Shown here in pieces: positions 1 to 11,836 of a DNA stretch of 64,000 nt. Both the position numbers and the translations under genes were made by a program. Origin of the DNA: Auricularia sp. M13 (lineage: Eukaryota; Basidiomycota; Agaricomycetes; Auriculariales; Auriculariaceae); the NCBI GenBank assembly GCA_037042915.1, contig CM073204.1, positions 124,001-188,000 on the forward strand, given 5' to 3'. A model generated the notes under the pieces. That model saw only the letters and a list, made by a program, of their open reading frames with translations, ran no database searches and was not told the DNA's origin. Numbering within the stretch: the stretch's first letter is position 1; the number at the start of each line of letters is the position of its first letter.

Positions 1-1411
1 TCAAAAAGCGCACCAGTGGCACCATGAGTCATTCGGCGATTCGGCGACGTGAAATGGGTCTGCGGGCTATTTTTGATCTCCCGACATCAGTTCTGACTTG
101 TTCGGCTGCCCGAAACCACCTTCTCGTGTCAAATTCTCCTCCGAATCTTGTCATTCAAAAAGCGCACCAGTGGCACCTGGCGCAAATCGGAGCTTCGGCC
201 CTGCTCCGGTGTTGAACGGGCGATTTTTGAGCTCCCGACGTCAGTTCTGACTCGTTTGGCTGCCTGAAACCACCTTCACGTGTCAAATTCTCCTCCGAAT
301 CTTGTCATTCAAAAAGCGCACCAGTGGCACCTGGCGCAAATCGGAGCTTCGGCCCTGCTCCGGTGTTGAACGGGCGATTTTTGAGCTGCCGACGTCAGTT
401 CTGACTCGTTCGGCTGCCTGAAACCACCTTCACGTGTCAAATTCTCCTCCGAATCTTGTCATTCAAAAAGCGCACCAGTGGCACCATGAGTGATTCTGCG
501 ATTCGGCGACGTGAAATGGGTCTGCGGGCGATTTTTGAGCTCCTGACGACAGTTCTGACTCGTCCGGCTGCCAGAAACCACCTTCACGTGTCAAATTCTC
601 CTCCGAATCTTGTCATTCAAAAAGCGCACCAGTGGCACCTGGCGCAAATCGGAGCCTCGGCCCTGCTCCGGTGTTGATCGGGCGATTTTTGAGCTCCCGA
701 CGTCAGTTCTGACTCGTTTGGCTGCCCGAAACCACCTTCACGTGTCAAATTCTCGTCCGAATCTAGTCATTCAAAAAGCGCACCAGTGGCACCTGGCGCA
801 AATCGGAGCTTCGGGCCTGCTCCGGTGTTGAACGGGCGATTTTTGAGCTCCCGACGTCAGTTCTGACTCGTTCGGCTGCCCGAAACCACCTTCACGTGTC
901 AAATTCTCGTCCGAATCTAGTCATTCAAAAAGCGCACCAGTGGCACCTGGCGCAAATCGGAGCTTCGGGCCTGCTCCGGTGTTGAACGGGCGATTTTTGA
1001 GCTCCCGACGTCAGTTCTGACTCGTTCGGCTGCCGAAACCACCTTCACGTGTCAAATTCTCGTCCGAATCTAGTCATTCAAAAAGCGCACCAGTGGCACC
1101 TGGCGCAAATCGGAGCTTCGGGCCTGCTCCGGTGTTGAACGGGCGATTTTTGAGCTCCCGACGACAGTTCTGACTCGTTCGGCTGCCCGAAACCACCTTC
1201 ACGTGTCAAATTCTCGTCCGAATCTTGTCATTCAAAAAGCGCATCAGTGGCACCTGGCGCAAAATCGGAGCTTCGGCCCTGCTCCGGTGTTGAACGGGCG
1301 ATTTTTGAGCTCCCGACGTCAGTTCTGACTCGTTCGGCTGCCCGAAACGACCTTCACGTGTCAAATTCTCATCCGAATCTTGTCATTCAAAAAGCGCACA
1401 AGTGGCACCAG
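1..1411. repeat. 154-bp tandem satellite array
   Basis: A landmark (tcattcaaaaagcgcaccag, slightly varied) recurs at 151, 305, 459, 613, 767, 921, 1074, 1228 and 1383, giving a period of 154 bp with single 153- and 155-bp steps. The array continues to the left edge of the window. Two unit types exist. Most units carry a segment beginning ctggcgcaaatcgg, while the units at about 24 and 484 carry a different segment of similar length beginning atgagt. The array is therefore a mix of two variants rather than a simple homogeneous satellite. Short ORFs cross the units, but 154 is not a multiple of three and no frame is conserved from unit to unit, so the array is not coding. Confidence 0.95.
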
Positions 1412-1539
1412 GATGACCTGCGTCAAGTGGCACTGAGGCCAAGTGGCACTGAGGCGGACTGCTCTGTGTCAGGGAATTCTGGCCCTCCGTCGTCCACCTT
1501 GTTCGAATTGCTGAATCAATGAATCAATTGAAACAGACG

Positions 1540-1680
1540 GATTCATCAGATTCAACTTGAATCCAGTTGAATCTCTAGATTCTGTCAGATTCTGAATGAT
1601 TAAAAATGATTCAGACTGATTCAGAATGATTCAGACTGATTCAGACCGATTCCAACTGAGTCAGCTGAATCAACAGATTA
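1540..1680. repeat. Short GATTCAGA-type direct repeats
   Basis: Degenerate 10-bp steps of the type gattcagact/gattcagaat run between about 1608 and 1660. They are flanked by looser tgaatc/gattc words in both orientations. The stretch is AT-richer than the satellite and separates it from the decayed transporter. No coding signal is seen. Confidence 0.7.
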
Positions 1681-1974
1681 GGGAAAAGGCCAGCAAATGC
1701 CGGTGAAATTTCAGTGAAAACTTGACATTGTCCAAGCCTTTTCCCGACCCGAAAAGCTTATGAACAGTCAATGAAAATTATAGCTCTTCACAGCATTATC
1801 ATTGCCTATTCCCTGTGTTTTCGGTGTTGGAAAATCTTGTCAGAATAGGACAAAAAGGTAATGCTTTTGATATATATTCCATGGCTATTTGGATCGGGAA
1901 AATTTGGCCTTTTCGACTGTTAATTCCTGGATTTTCATTGTGGGGAAAAGGCATGAATAAGGATTGGTTGCAGG

Positions 1975-2463
1975 GTGTGCCAGCTGCTCGCCATCCTGAA
2001 CGCTGTCTCGTGTATCGGGCGCTTCCTCACGGGCTACATAGCAGACCACGTCGGGCGGTACAACACGATGATCATGTGCAATTGCATCTGCCTCATCGCG
2101 GTTGCTGGATTGTGGCTTCCAGACGCATTGGCAGGCGTGGACACGATCATCGCATTCGTCGTCGTCTTCGGCCTCGCGAGCGGAGCGAACATCACGCTGA
2201 TACCGATCTGCGTCGGTCAGCTGTGCGACACACGCGATTACGGCCGCTACTACGCGACTGCGTATACGATCACAAGTTTTGGTTGCCTCACGGGCATACC
2301 CATCGCTGGCAGTTTACTTACTGCTACGAAGGAACGAGACCAGAGTCGGCAGAGCTATTGGGGACTCATCCTGTTTGCCGCTCTTAGTTATGTTGGAGCT
2401 ATCGCATGCTTTCTGTGGGTGAGAGTTTATGTAAAGGGATGGAATTGGAGGATACGGTGGTAG
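1975..2463 (+). pseudogene. C-terminal half of a monocarboxylate-type MFS transporter
   Basis: The translation resembles the second half of fungal monocarboxylate-permease-like major facilitator proteins. A helix with SILNA-like composition is followed by a GRFLTGYIADHVGR loop, the usual MFS loop between helices 8 and 9. Further hydrophobic helices and a short charged tail follow, ending in TAG at 2461-2463. A possible 3' splice site (ttgcag) lies just upstream near 1974. No sequence coding for the first six helices is seen between the satellite and this point, so the gene lacks its N-terminal half. It is most simply a 5'-truncated relic. A far-upstream first half outside the window cannot be excluded. 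Confidence 0.7.
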
Positions 2464-2726
2464 AATTAAGTGGCCTGCCGGCCCAGTTTCATCTTCATAT
2501 TCGACTAACGATGTGCAAATGGACACACGGGCATGTTGACTCAGATCTTTTGGATTAATCAGATCTTACTTTACAGTGCATTTCATTGAATCCAGCTGCT
2601 CATTTAAGTACGGTGCCAGGTTCGGCTGCTGATCAGCGCTTCAGCGCGGAGCGCTGAGCCCCGATCCTGAGTGTTGCAGTACCAACTCAGCCCGGCGACA
2701 ATAGCACTTGTGCCTGATCGCTAGCC

Positions 2727-3774
2727 ATGTTCATCCGTCTCACAGTACCTTTAGAGATTGTGCCGAGCGATGTTCTGAGTCGCGCAGTCGTTGATCCCAA
2801 CGATCCGATGCGCGAGTTCGCACCACCGTCCACCGTGCCCATTCACGCAGCTATCGTCACCACTCCTGACTCGGATGACAATACCAAGGCAACTTACCGA
2901 CACCAGGACCCCTGGCTTATATGGGATGCTCTCCTGCAGCATCATGATGCTGGGCCATCTATCTACGCCCGCTTGTCGCTGTATGGGCGAGTTTATTACG
3001 TCATCGGCGCCCGCACGCTGCATGTGAACCCTCAGACAACTCCCGCGGACGCGGAGGACGAGGACGAGAACTCAGGTTTATTGGGGCCTCCTCGTCTGAA
3101 GGTTGTTGAGCTCAAGTATGTCCAAATCACCAAACTGAAGGACGGAACTTTGGGATACATGGAATATGGTCCGTAGACTGGCATTGGCAGAGTTGACTTT
3201 TGTTCATTCCTCCGCATACCTTTTCTTGAAATTCCCAACATGCAGGTACCGTACTTGACGTGCAACGTGAGCCGTATGATGCACATCTCACAGCACCTCG
3301 CTGACGAAGTTCCAATCCAGTCTCCCACGCACGCAGATGGACGCATGATCATCCAATTGCCACGCGCGTGCTCAAAGGCGCGGGCATTGGCGTTGGAGTC
3401 GCAGCCACAACTCCCTTATTGTCGGAGGAATTTTGGGCGCTATTGGATTCACCGCGGGCGGCGTGGCGGCAGGTGAGTATGAGGGATATGGTCACGAGAT
3501 GGGTCTGCCCGTGCTAAGACACTCGTTTGCGAACGCAGGCTCCATTGCAGCAGGCATTCAAGCGGGGATAGGCAACGTTGCGGCGGGGTCGCTCTTCGCG
3601 ATCTGCCAGTCAGTCGGTGCGGCGGGAATGGCGGCTGGCACTGTGGTTGGTATCGGCGGCGGGGCTGCAGCTGCGACTGTCGCTGGTGACACGCTCATTA
3701 GTGAGGTGGCAAGGCGCCGCGCTGCGGGAGAACCTGAGGAGTCGAACGAGAACTCTCAGCAGCAGGAAAACTAG
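2727..3774 (+). CDS. ISG12 (IFI6/IFI27-like) domain protein with an apparent frameshift
   Basis: Proposed exons are 2727-3168, 3246-3264, 3321-3472 and 3539-3774, with introns of 77, 56 and 66 nt. The first ~165 residues are unrecognised and contain an acidic run (DAEDEDE). The last part reads as the small glycine/alanine-rich membrane domain of the interferon-inducible 6-16/27 family: GIGVGVAATTPLL, then GFTAGGVAAGSIAAG, then NVAAGSLFAICQSVGAAG. Intron 3473-3538 joins GGVAAG to SIAAG exactly as the family requires. Between the two halves, around 3412-3422, the frame shifts by one base, as if a single base were missing. Either this is a sequencing or assembly indel or the gene is freshly broken. 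Family members in animals act at mitochondrial or nuclear membranes; the fungal role is unknown. Confidence 0.6.
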
Positions 3775-3795
3775 ATAAGATTCAAGGTTTCCAAA

Positions 3796-4022
3796 GCTGG
3801 GAGCCGTCTTGTTCTGGGCGCCCATAGCGAGAATATTGAAGGCTTCGTCGAGGACGGCCTGAATGCGGATCCGGCGCCGGAGTGGCTCGCGGATGTCGGC
3901 GCGCTGGGGGCGCATGTGCGCCCGCTGCTTGATTTCGTGTATACTGCGCGCCCGACGGCTGTCAACCTCGGTGCGGCTGTTGCGAGGCTGCGCGCTGTGC
4001 TGTGGTGCTGTTGTAGCTCATA
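3796..4022 (+). other. Open coding-like fragment downstream of the ISG12 gene
   Basis: In the same frame as the preceding exon, beyond its TAG at 3772, about 75 codons stay open to a TAG at 4020-4022. The composition is protein-like (GFVEDGL, PEWLADVGALG, RPLLDFVYTARP). There is no initiating ATG. It could be a decayed 3' exon of the ISG12 gene, a remnant of another gene, or chance in GC-rich DNA. I do not recognise it. Confidence 0.25.
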
Positions 4023-4906
4023 GACATGTGAGGGTTCCTAGCTGCAATCAAACTACGGCTACAATGGAAGCCGACCCGTACTACTTGTATCACTAACAGT
4101 ACCATTGCCATCGGGCTTGGGACTCATGCCTCGTACCTACAGTATTGTAGTATATCATCACTGCTAAGATTCCCTTTACGATCAAGCTTCCATGCCCTCG
4201 TAGTAAGGTTCCCCGACTCGAATCACCGACACCATGTGGACGGAGAGCCACGGACCGCTTTGGTCAACTCGGAGGATCCTCTAGCATACATTGTCACCTC
4301 AGGCTGTCCAGGTCCTTGAATATAGTAACCAGATAGTAACCGACCCCACACTTTAACCAAGCGCTTCGAGTTATTAGCCACAACGTCGAGAGGATCAGTC
4401 AGCAACGTGAATCGCTGTTACAAGGCTAGCATAGTACTGTACTACGAGTATGTCGACAGCCGCTGAGAGCTGTGTTACACCCAACTCAGATATGATAGCG
4501 TGACATATTAGCCACAGCGATGGATTCCTAAGTAGTAAGTACGCTTGCGGCAGCGCTCAACTCACAGTAACAATCAAATACTAATTGTGAAGCTCATTTG
4601 GCAACTCTAACACAGTCAAGACAAGCGCAAGCGACGCAGCCGACCCTCACGAAGATCCTGCACGAGCGGAGAAAGAACGGCAGCAGGCAACCCTCGAAGA
4701 GAAGGGCATCATAAATACTGTATGAATGTGGTCTAGCCCTTTTATTGTCAATAAAGTATGTTACTAGGCGACGATGTAGGAATGAGCGTTGGGATGATAT
4801 GCAGATTGTGCGAAAGGGAGCGAGGGAGGAGCAGCGTTCCGGAAAAGGGGCCATATGGATAGCTAAGGCACTGTATGATTGGGATACTGGGCTTTCGGCC
4901 AGAGGT
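4023..4906. other. Intergenic stretch, no gene seen
   Basis: This stretch has mixed composition and short ORFs on both strands that resemble no known protein and show no plausible splicing. It contains the 3' flank of the P450 gene that ends at 4907. No tRNA or repeat unit was recognised. Confidence 0.6.
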
Positions 4907-6698
4907 TTATGCGCCGTAAGGTGCATCATGGACCGTATGGATGAGCACGTCGGCGTGAGCGTTGCGCGGTTTGATGTCGCATTCGAATGCCGTCGGGAAT
5001 CTAGATAAGCAAAGTAGCCGAGATGAGCATTACCGGCAAGTCAAGCCGTGCACAAGCGAAATGGGCACTCACACGACTGCGCCGCCAGTATACTCGACCT
5101 TGGGGGTAATCGGCTGCCCGTCCTTGCCGATCTTCTTGCTGATTTGGAGGGTGGCAAGCGTGTTGGAAATTAGCAGGTAGAGAGAGGCCTCGCCGAGCTG
5201 GCGGCCGGGGCACACACGGCGACCAAAGCCGAAGACGAACTCGCGCGGGTCCGTCTGTGGGTCGGGCCCCAGGTAGCGCTCGGGGCTGAAGGTCTCCGGG
5301 TCGGGGTAGACCTTGGAGTCGCGCGTGTAACCCCTGTGTTTATTCGCGTGAGATTCGAAATGGGGAACCGAAAGCAATGCGACGCTGACCAGACGTTGGG
5401 AATGAGGATGGTGTTCTTCGGTATGGTGTAGCCGTTGTACGTGCTCTCCGTGCTAGAAGAGTGCGGGAGCGCCTGGGGCGCGACAGGACCCCAGCGCAAG
5501 ACCTCCTTGACGACCGCTTCGACGTACGGCAGGCGCTCGCGATCCGCCCACTTGGGCAGCGCGTCGGGCCCGATCACGCGGTCGATTTCCTCCTGCGCCT
5601 TGCGCTGCGCGTCGGGGAAGAGCGTCATGCAGAGGAAGAAGGTGTAGGTAACTGACACCGAGGTGTCTGCGCCGCCGGTGTACAGCGCCTCGGCCGTCCA
5701 CGCGAGCAGATCGCGTTCGTCCTTCTCGCTGAAGTCCGGGCGCATGAGCTCGGAGGCCACGAATGATGGATTGGCCGTGCCTGCTGCCTAGCACAAGGCG
5801 TCAGCCACGCGATGGCGCGCCACAGCGCGCTACAGTACTCACAAGCTGCTCCTTGACAAAGTTAATCGGTTTGGTCAAGGCCTCGTTCAGGGTGGCGCGC
5901 ATGCGATCGAGCTGGCGCTTCCAGCCCGTGCCCGGGAACCAGCGCGGGACGTATTCAACTGTAGGATCGACAGATTAGCAGGCGCTAGCAATGACAGGGA
6001 ATGTGTATCGCACGGGCTGGAATGAAATCGACCATGAAGTTTCCGGGCGTGGCAGCCTTGTTGAGGTCCTTGTTGACCTGCTCGATGAGCTTGACGTACT
6101 CGTCGTCGCCGGGCTTCACGTCGTAGCCGTAGATGACGCGCAGGATAATGGTGCCCGCGAGCTTGCGCAGCCACTTCTCAACGCGGTCGGGCTCATCCGC
6201 GATACGGCGCAGGCAGCGATGCACCTCGTGCTCCTCGAGGTGGATATAGCTTTCGAGCGCGGCGCGCGAGCCGACGGCGGCGAGCATCATGCGGCGGGCG
6301 GGTTTGAAGTACGGGTGAGCCTGGTTGCACATGATGGGGCTGTCGCGCCAGCCCAGGATCTCGTTCGCAAAGTACGAGCTTGGCCGGTCAGAATAGATGG
6401 CGCCGCGGCCGTCGAGCATGTCGCGTGCGAGCTCGGGCGAGTTGATGACCATGATATGCGTGCCCGCGACGTTGGCGTAGACGAGATCGCCGTACTCCTC
6501 GCGCCATTTCGTGTACGTGAACCACTCCTGGTGCGACGGCCACGACAGCAGACTGCCGATAAGCGGGTAGCCCTTAGGTCCAGGGGGGAAAAGTTGCTGA
6601 GAACGGGACCGCGACCACGCCAGAAGCGCAGCGGCGCCGACTCCAGCAGCGGCAAGCGCGAGTTGCTCGTTGGACAGGTTTGCGACGTTGAGAGGCAT
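4907..6698 (-). CDS. Cytochrome P450 monooxygenase
   Basis: Five exons, in transcript order 6698-6014, 5958-5843, 5787-5390, 5333-5073 and 5000-4907, give 517 residues. The introns are 52-72 nt. An N-terminal membrane anchor of small hydrophobic residues (~10-30) precedes the FPPGPKGYPLIGS proline hinge. The I-helix has GGADTS, the K-helix EVLR, the PERF region FSPERY, and the heme loop FGFGRRVCPG with the axial cysteine. The last exon gives the usual C-terminal beta strand (GAVV, then PTAFECDIKPR), which fixes the stop at 4907-4909. It should act on the ER as a heme-thiolate oxidase using a P450 reductase. It resembles the basidiomycete O-methylsterigmatocystin-oxidoreductase-like group, but the substrate cannot be read from sequence. 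It is complete and has no visible metabolic gene cluster around it. Confidence 0.92.
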
Positions 6699-7189
6699 GG
6701 GGAATGCAGTCTAGAAGGGGCCAATGAGACGACATACAATTGGGGCATCTTGAGGAAATTTGCTCTGGGAGCGTGGGAAGGTCAATCACCATCTGTTGGA
6801 AAAATGCCGCGGCTATCAAGCCCAGGTTTCATGTGAATCCGCGAACCTTCTGCGCATATACGGCCCTGGCTTCCTTCTAGGCCCCAACCCTACGAGCAGC
6901 GCGTTCCCACCCTCCCAGGGCAGATGTCACCTGTCGCAAGTTCCGAGCAGCGCCAGCGGCAACGCAATCCAAGGCAAGCTTCGCGTAGGCGCAGAAAGTT
7001 TTCAATATTTGAATAGAAGAAGCCTGGCCGCTTCCCAAACATCGCAACGCTCTCGTTACGTATCCCCGCGACGGATGGGCTTCGTAAAGTTTTAAAAGCA
7101 AGCCTGTGCCCGAGCCAAGGAGCGCGTCGCCCCCCGCGCTTCCCCACCGTTCCCTTCGTTTTCCGTTTCTCACCCAAAAAGAGCGCACC
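6699..7189. promoter_or_regulatory. Divergent promoter region between the P450 and DUF6534 genes
   Basis: The two start codons lie 491 bp apart and face away from each other. A TA-rich word (gttttaaaag, about 7089-7098) stands roughly 90 bp before the ATG at 7190 and may be the TATA element of the plus-strand gene. No other named site was identified. Confidence 0.45.
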
Positions 7190-8472
7190 ATGTCCGCTCC
7201 AGCTGTGCCCGCCGTGCCGGTGTCGGTGCTCAACGACGCCATTGGCACGCTCCTCGCTGGCTCCTGGCTCAACGCCATGTTGTTCATGCTCGAGCTCACC
7301 CAGCTCTACGCGTACATCGTCGCGTTCCCCTCGGATCGACCCTTGATACGCGGCCTCGTCGCGTTCATGTTCTCGGTCGACATGGTCGCGACGATGAACA
7401 CCTTTGCGATGGTTTACCTCGTGAGTCCCACCTCCGTCATCCGCCCCATGTCCTCACCGTTCTCGTTCAGTACACCATTACCCACTGGGGCGACGCGGTG
7501 TTCCTCGGCGTGCAGAACAACACCATCCCTGTCTACTCAGTGAGTTGTCTCAGTGCTTCGAGCTACTCTTGTGTCTGATAGCTCGCTTCGCAGATTACTC
7601 TCGCAGTGTCCGTACTCTGCATGCATACATTCCTCATCTACCGCTACGTCAGCCTGAGTAAGAACTACATCATCTCCTTCGTCTTGGCCGCGCTCGCCAT
7701 CACGGCCTTCGTCGGCGACTCGCTCGCCACCTATGCCGTCGTTCAATTCACCGCGCTGGCCGACCGCGAGAAGCTCAGGACATATGCTATGTGAGCTCGT
7801 CCTCATGCGCGTCGCCGTATGCTCACCCGGCAATCCCAGCATATGGCTCTCGTCCGCCGCGGGTGCCGACGTCTTGATCGCGCTCTCGCTCATCTACCAG
7901 CTTGCCAGTGTCAAGACGACCTACAAGAAGACCAAAAGGTGCGCATCGCGCATACAATCCCGCGCAGCCGCGATGGGCTGATTGTGGATCTATTTTTTGC
8001 CTCAGCCTGATCTTCCGGCTCATGCGAACAGCGATCATGACGGGGGCGGTAACCGCGTCGTTTGCGATTGTCACGCGTAAGTGCCGACTCGGGCTCTCCC
8101 ACGCTCCTCCCGCTCCCCGCTCACTTCTCATGGCTGGCAGTGTCGACGTACCTGGCGAAGCCGACGAGCAACTACCCGCTCACGTTCGGGTTCTGCATTG
8201 GGCGCGTGTGCACGCTGACCGTGTTGTACAACCTCAATATGCGTCGCGCGAACGGGCAGTACGGTTCATCCGGTGGCCGGGCGCCCAACACCATCTCGGG
8301 CAATTCGATGCCGCTCGAGAGCGGCTTTGCGTTCACCCACGGCACGCGTATCGACGGCGGCGGCATTAACGTGCACCAGCAGAGCGTCGTGCATGTCGAC
8401 GGCAAGGGCTCGCCCTCGCGCGACGACGACGCCAGCTACGATGGCAAAGACCGCGCCCGCGAGCTCGTTTGA
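7190..8472 (+). CDS. DUF6534-type seven-helix membrane protein
   Basis: Six exons (7190-7420, 7471-7539, 7594-7790, 7840-7938, 8006-8076, 8141-8472) give 332 residues. All junctions use GT-AG. The protein has about seven hydrophobic segments. Its last membrane part (LIFRLMRTAIMTGAVTASFA, then a helix ending near RVCTLTVLYNLNMRR) is the signature of the basidiomycete DUF6534 domain. A hydrophilic tail of about 85 residues follows, rich in Gly, Ser, Asp and His. These proteins form large multigene families in mushrooms, with a topology like G-protein-coupled receptors but no proven ligand. The ATG sits in a good context (gcgcaccatgtcc). The gene is intact. Confidence 0.85.
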
Positions 8473-9019
8473 GTATGAGCTGTGTGCGCATGCATCTTGA
8501 GAAGGTGCTGTAGATGCTGGTATAAGACCAGGACGAGGTCGGCAGGAGGAATGGAGGGACGGAGGGATGGCCGCATAATCAGTTACGATAGTTGTCTTCA
8601 TGCACAATAGATAATTGACCGCGCCCCGCTGGAGGGCGGCGCTATCAGAGAGAGCCGTGAACATGTATTATACAGTAATGTTCTGCAGATGATCTGGAAA
8701 CCTGAAACGACCTGGACTCGCTTTGTGACGATCCCCAATATGAACCGGACGGTCCGCTGTTCAAACGTACACTTTGTCGAGGGAGACGCGTCGCAAGTCA
8801 TAATGTTTGGCTCACCACTCCTGCAGCACCGCTGGCTGCTTTCATTTCCAAAAATGAGTCATTTCCTCGTGTTTTTCACTGCGGTTCATGGTGTGCTGTG
8901 AAGCGTGGTGGACGCACGTGACGGCGCGACGGCTAGCACCGGAAGTTGGGACGGTATTTACCGGAAGCAGATCTTCCTTTCCTCCTCATCATCACCGCCG
9001 CGCCCGCACATTGTCTGCC
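8473..9019. other. Intergenic stretch upstream of the CLASP gene
   Basis: It contains the 3' flank of the DUF6534 gene and the 5' flank of the TOG protein gene. No ORF, RNA gene or repeat was recognised. The last 60 bp before 9020 are C/T-rich (cttcctttcctcctcatcatc), as is common just upstream of starts in these fungi. Confidence 0.5.
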
Positions 9020-11549
9020 ATGGCGCCCGCTGCTGTCCCCGACACATTACCCGTGCGTGCCCGTAACATCCATAATCTCAGGATACTTGCTGACGATGAG
9101 GCCAGTGCGAGTCCGGCGCCGTTTTCGCGCGCGAAGTGAAAGAAGCCAAGGATATCCTGTCGCTAGAGGAGACCGAGGAGTCCTGGGAGAAGATACGGCG
9201 CTCGATATGCCGGCTGCACGCGCTGTACAAGGGTGGCGGCTGGCAGTTTGAGCAGGACGTGGTGCCCGAGCTCAAGACGGTCTTGCGGCCCATCATTAAC
9301 GCCGTACGCACCACGCCCAACCCGCGCGCGCTGCTCCAGCTCTAATATATTGCCTACGCAGATGAACTCCGACCGGTCGAAGCTGTCGTTCGAGGCCATT
9401 GACCTCGTTTCGTCGCTCGCCTCGCTCGGCCGCGCATTCGAGCCGCTGCTCAACCTTCTGTTCGACGCCTTGCTGAAGCTCTGCCTGAAGACGAGCCGCA
9501 TCCTCGTCGCGCGCGCCCAGACAGCCATATCGCGTGTGGTCGAAGAAACGACGCTGCCCGGCATCCTGACGCACCTGCGCGAGGCGGTCAAGGACAAGAA
9601 CCAGAATCTTCGGACCGTCGCCAGCGACGCTGTCCTGTTGGCCATGAACACCTTTGCGCCACGCGACCTGACTGCACGCGTGAACGATATCGAGGAGATC
9701 ATTCGGAGCACTGGCCGCGATGCCAACCCGGGCGTGCGCCAGGTGTCGCGCAAGATATTCGAGGCGTACCAGATCCTTTTTCCCGACCGCGTGGATAGGT
9801 GTGTGCCAGATTCCTCCAGCCTAATAATAATACTCATTTTTTCTTTCCAGCTTCACTGCGCCCTTGACGCCTATCATGAAGAAGTACCTTAATGTCAAAG
9901 CACGTCCAGTAGCACTTAACAAGTCGACGAAAGCCGTGCCATTCCTCCCTCCACATGAACTCGCACCTGCTTCTGCGCCCAGCCGCGCTACCGAATTTCC
10001 TCCCGCGCACGGTCATGCACGCTCGGCATCAGCGTCTGAGTCACTCCATGCGCGACGCGAACCTGCTCCTGCTGCACCGGCGCCCCAGCTTCGCACACAA
10101 CGCTCGCGGCCCGCCATGCGCGCGGAGATGCCTCCTCCATCAGCACCGGCACCAGCTTCGGAGTACGCGGCGCACTCTTTCCAGCCCACGCGATCTGCGC
10201 CAGCACCCGCTCAGAGACAGCGCACCCAGTCAACGCTTTCTGCCAAGGCTGCGCAGAGTGCACTCGCTGTAGACAGCGCGCGGCGCGGGCCACAGCGCGT
10301 CCTCGCCGAACCGCAATGGGCTCCCTCTGTGCCTGGGCCTGATCACCCGCGGATTGTGTCAGGCCCGGCACGCGTGCAGCGGCCTGCTACTGCTTTGGGA
10401 ACTGTCTCTTCTGCTAGCACTATGGGCCCGCCGGTGACTGTCACGACGCACCGCGCACAGAGAGTGCTTGTTCCACAACCGCCACCGCCGCCGCCCGAGA
10501 AGCCTGCCCCGGTGGAACGTGCGCCGAGCAGACAGGACAAGGAGCGCGAACGCCCGACGCACTCTAGGACCGGCTCAGGCTCAAATAGTAATAGCAGAAG
10601 CAACCCGCCCACGCGGCCTGGCAGCGCGGCGTCCATGGCCTCGCGGACGAAGGCGGCGCCGACCAGCAAACCTGCCGCGGCGCCGAGCAGACCGCCGCTA
10701 TCCAAGTCCGCGGCGTCGACGAGCAGACCTCCCCTGTCGAAGTCCGCGTCGACGAGTCGGCCTCCTCTTTCCAGCTCGCACTCTGCTGCTGGTATTCCAC
10801 AAGCGCCGAAGCCCATGCCGCCGGTGAACTGCACGATGCCCCTACTGCGGACGATCCCAAGCTCGTCCTCCGCCTCCTCCAACTCCACGTCTTCCGAGCG
10901 CACGGGCTTCGTGCCGAAGCGGAACCACGCGACCGGCGGCGGCGCGACGCAGATGACGGCGTCGGCGCTCGCGCGCGCCAAGGAGCTGCGCGAGGCGCGC
11001 GAGCGGGCGGCCGCTGCGAAGGTCAAGGTGGCGAAGAAACCTGCTGCGGCTGCACCGAAGAAGGCTGCGGCGCCTGCGAAGCCCGTCGAGGTGCCCCTCC
11101 CGCCCAGCCCCGGGTGCCCGCCGCGCGAGGTGCCGCTGCCCTCGAGCCGCAGCCCGAGCCCTGCCCCTAGCCCGCTCGACCAGGAGCCCGCGCTCAGCAT
11201 CGCTGTCGAAGTTGATGTCGAGGTTCAGTCTACCCGTGATGAGGTGATTGCGCCGCTCGTGCTCGCCGAGTCCACTATTGACAAGGAGAACGTCCCCTTG
11301 AAGACGGATGCGGACGCCAAACCGGAAACCAAGACGGACGCGCTGGAGATTGCGGCGCTCGTGGCGAAGCTCGCGCCCATCGCTCTTGAGGAGCAGGCTG
11401 CCGCTGATTCGTTTGGTCCGCTGGACGCCGATGAGGAGGAGCTTGCAGGTGTGGAGTTCGCGACTGGGCACGCGTTCAATGCGCAGGGCGAGGTTGTGCG
11501 CGCTGTTCCGCGCGAGCGGATGGTCCTTGGCGCGATGAACGCGCAATAG
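9020..11549 (+). CDS. CLASP/Stu1-like TOG-domain microtubule-associated protein
   Basis: Four exons (9020-9052, 9106-9303, 9362-9798, 9851-11549) give about 788 residues. The start was chosen because the 53-nt first intron joins an 11-residue leader in phase to the helical domain. Residues ~15-220 form the HEAT-like CLASP N-terminal (TOG) domain. They include ETEESWEKIRR, CLKTSRILVARAQTAISRVV and NPGVRQVSRKIFEAYQILFP. The rest is a basic, disordered Ser/Pro/Ala-rich region with short internal repeats (SRPPLSKSAS-like, about residues 410-440), typical of microtubule-binding linkers. CLASP proteins bind tubulin and stabilise plus ends and kinetochore fibres. Only one TOG domain is visible, so it may be a short basidiomycete paralogue rather than the full-length Stu1. 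Confidence 0.8.
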
Positions 11550-11836
11550 CGCGTTTTTGACGATGAGGAGGAGCTGTAGTTCTGTGTTCTGAAGCACATC
11601 ATCATGTACAGTACATGGACGTCAATGCCTGGGGCCTGCATGTTTTCCCTTTCACGATCTGCTTCCTGCTTTCTGTACGTTTTGCAGTTGTTTTCAATGT
11701 TCAATGCTTTTTCATCTGTATCCTGAACCGGTATCCGGAGTAACGACAACTTTATTATTATGCTCTCGAGGCAACAAGATGGAAACTACGACTGGGTGAG
11801 CACGTGTAAAAGGCCGAGCGCTGCTGCAAGGCTCAC

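Noticed and set aside
24-1522. Short ORFs across the satellite (for example 456-677 and 1247-1522)
   Set aside because: They recur because the unit recurs; the period is not a multiple of three and no frame is kept.
2640-2660. Small inverted repeat near gcgcttcagcgcggagcgct
   Set aside because: Too short and degenerate to support a terminator or hairpin call.
5991-6836. 281-codon plus-strand ORF opposite the P450
   Set aside because: It is the antisense shadow of P450 exon 1 in GC-rich DNA.
10343-11200. 285-codon minus-strand ORF opposite the CLASP tail
   Set aside because: It mirrors the low-complexity Ser/Pro/Ala coding region; no independent motif.
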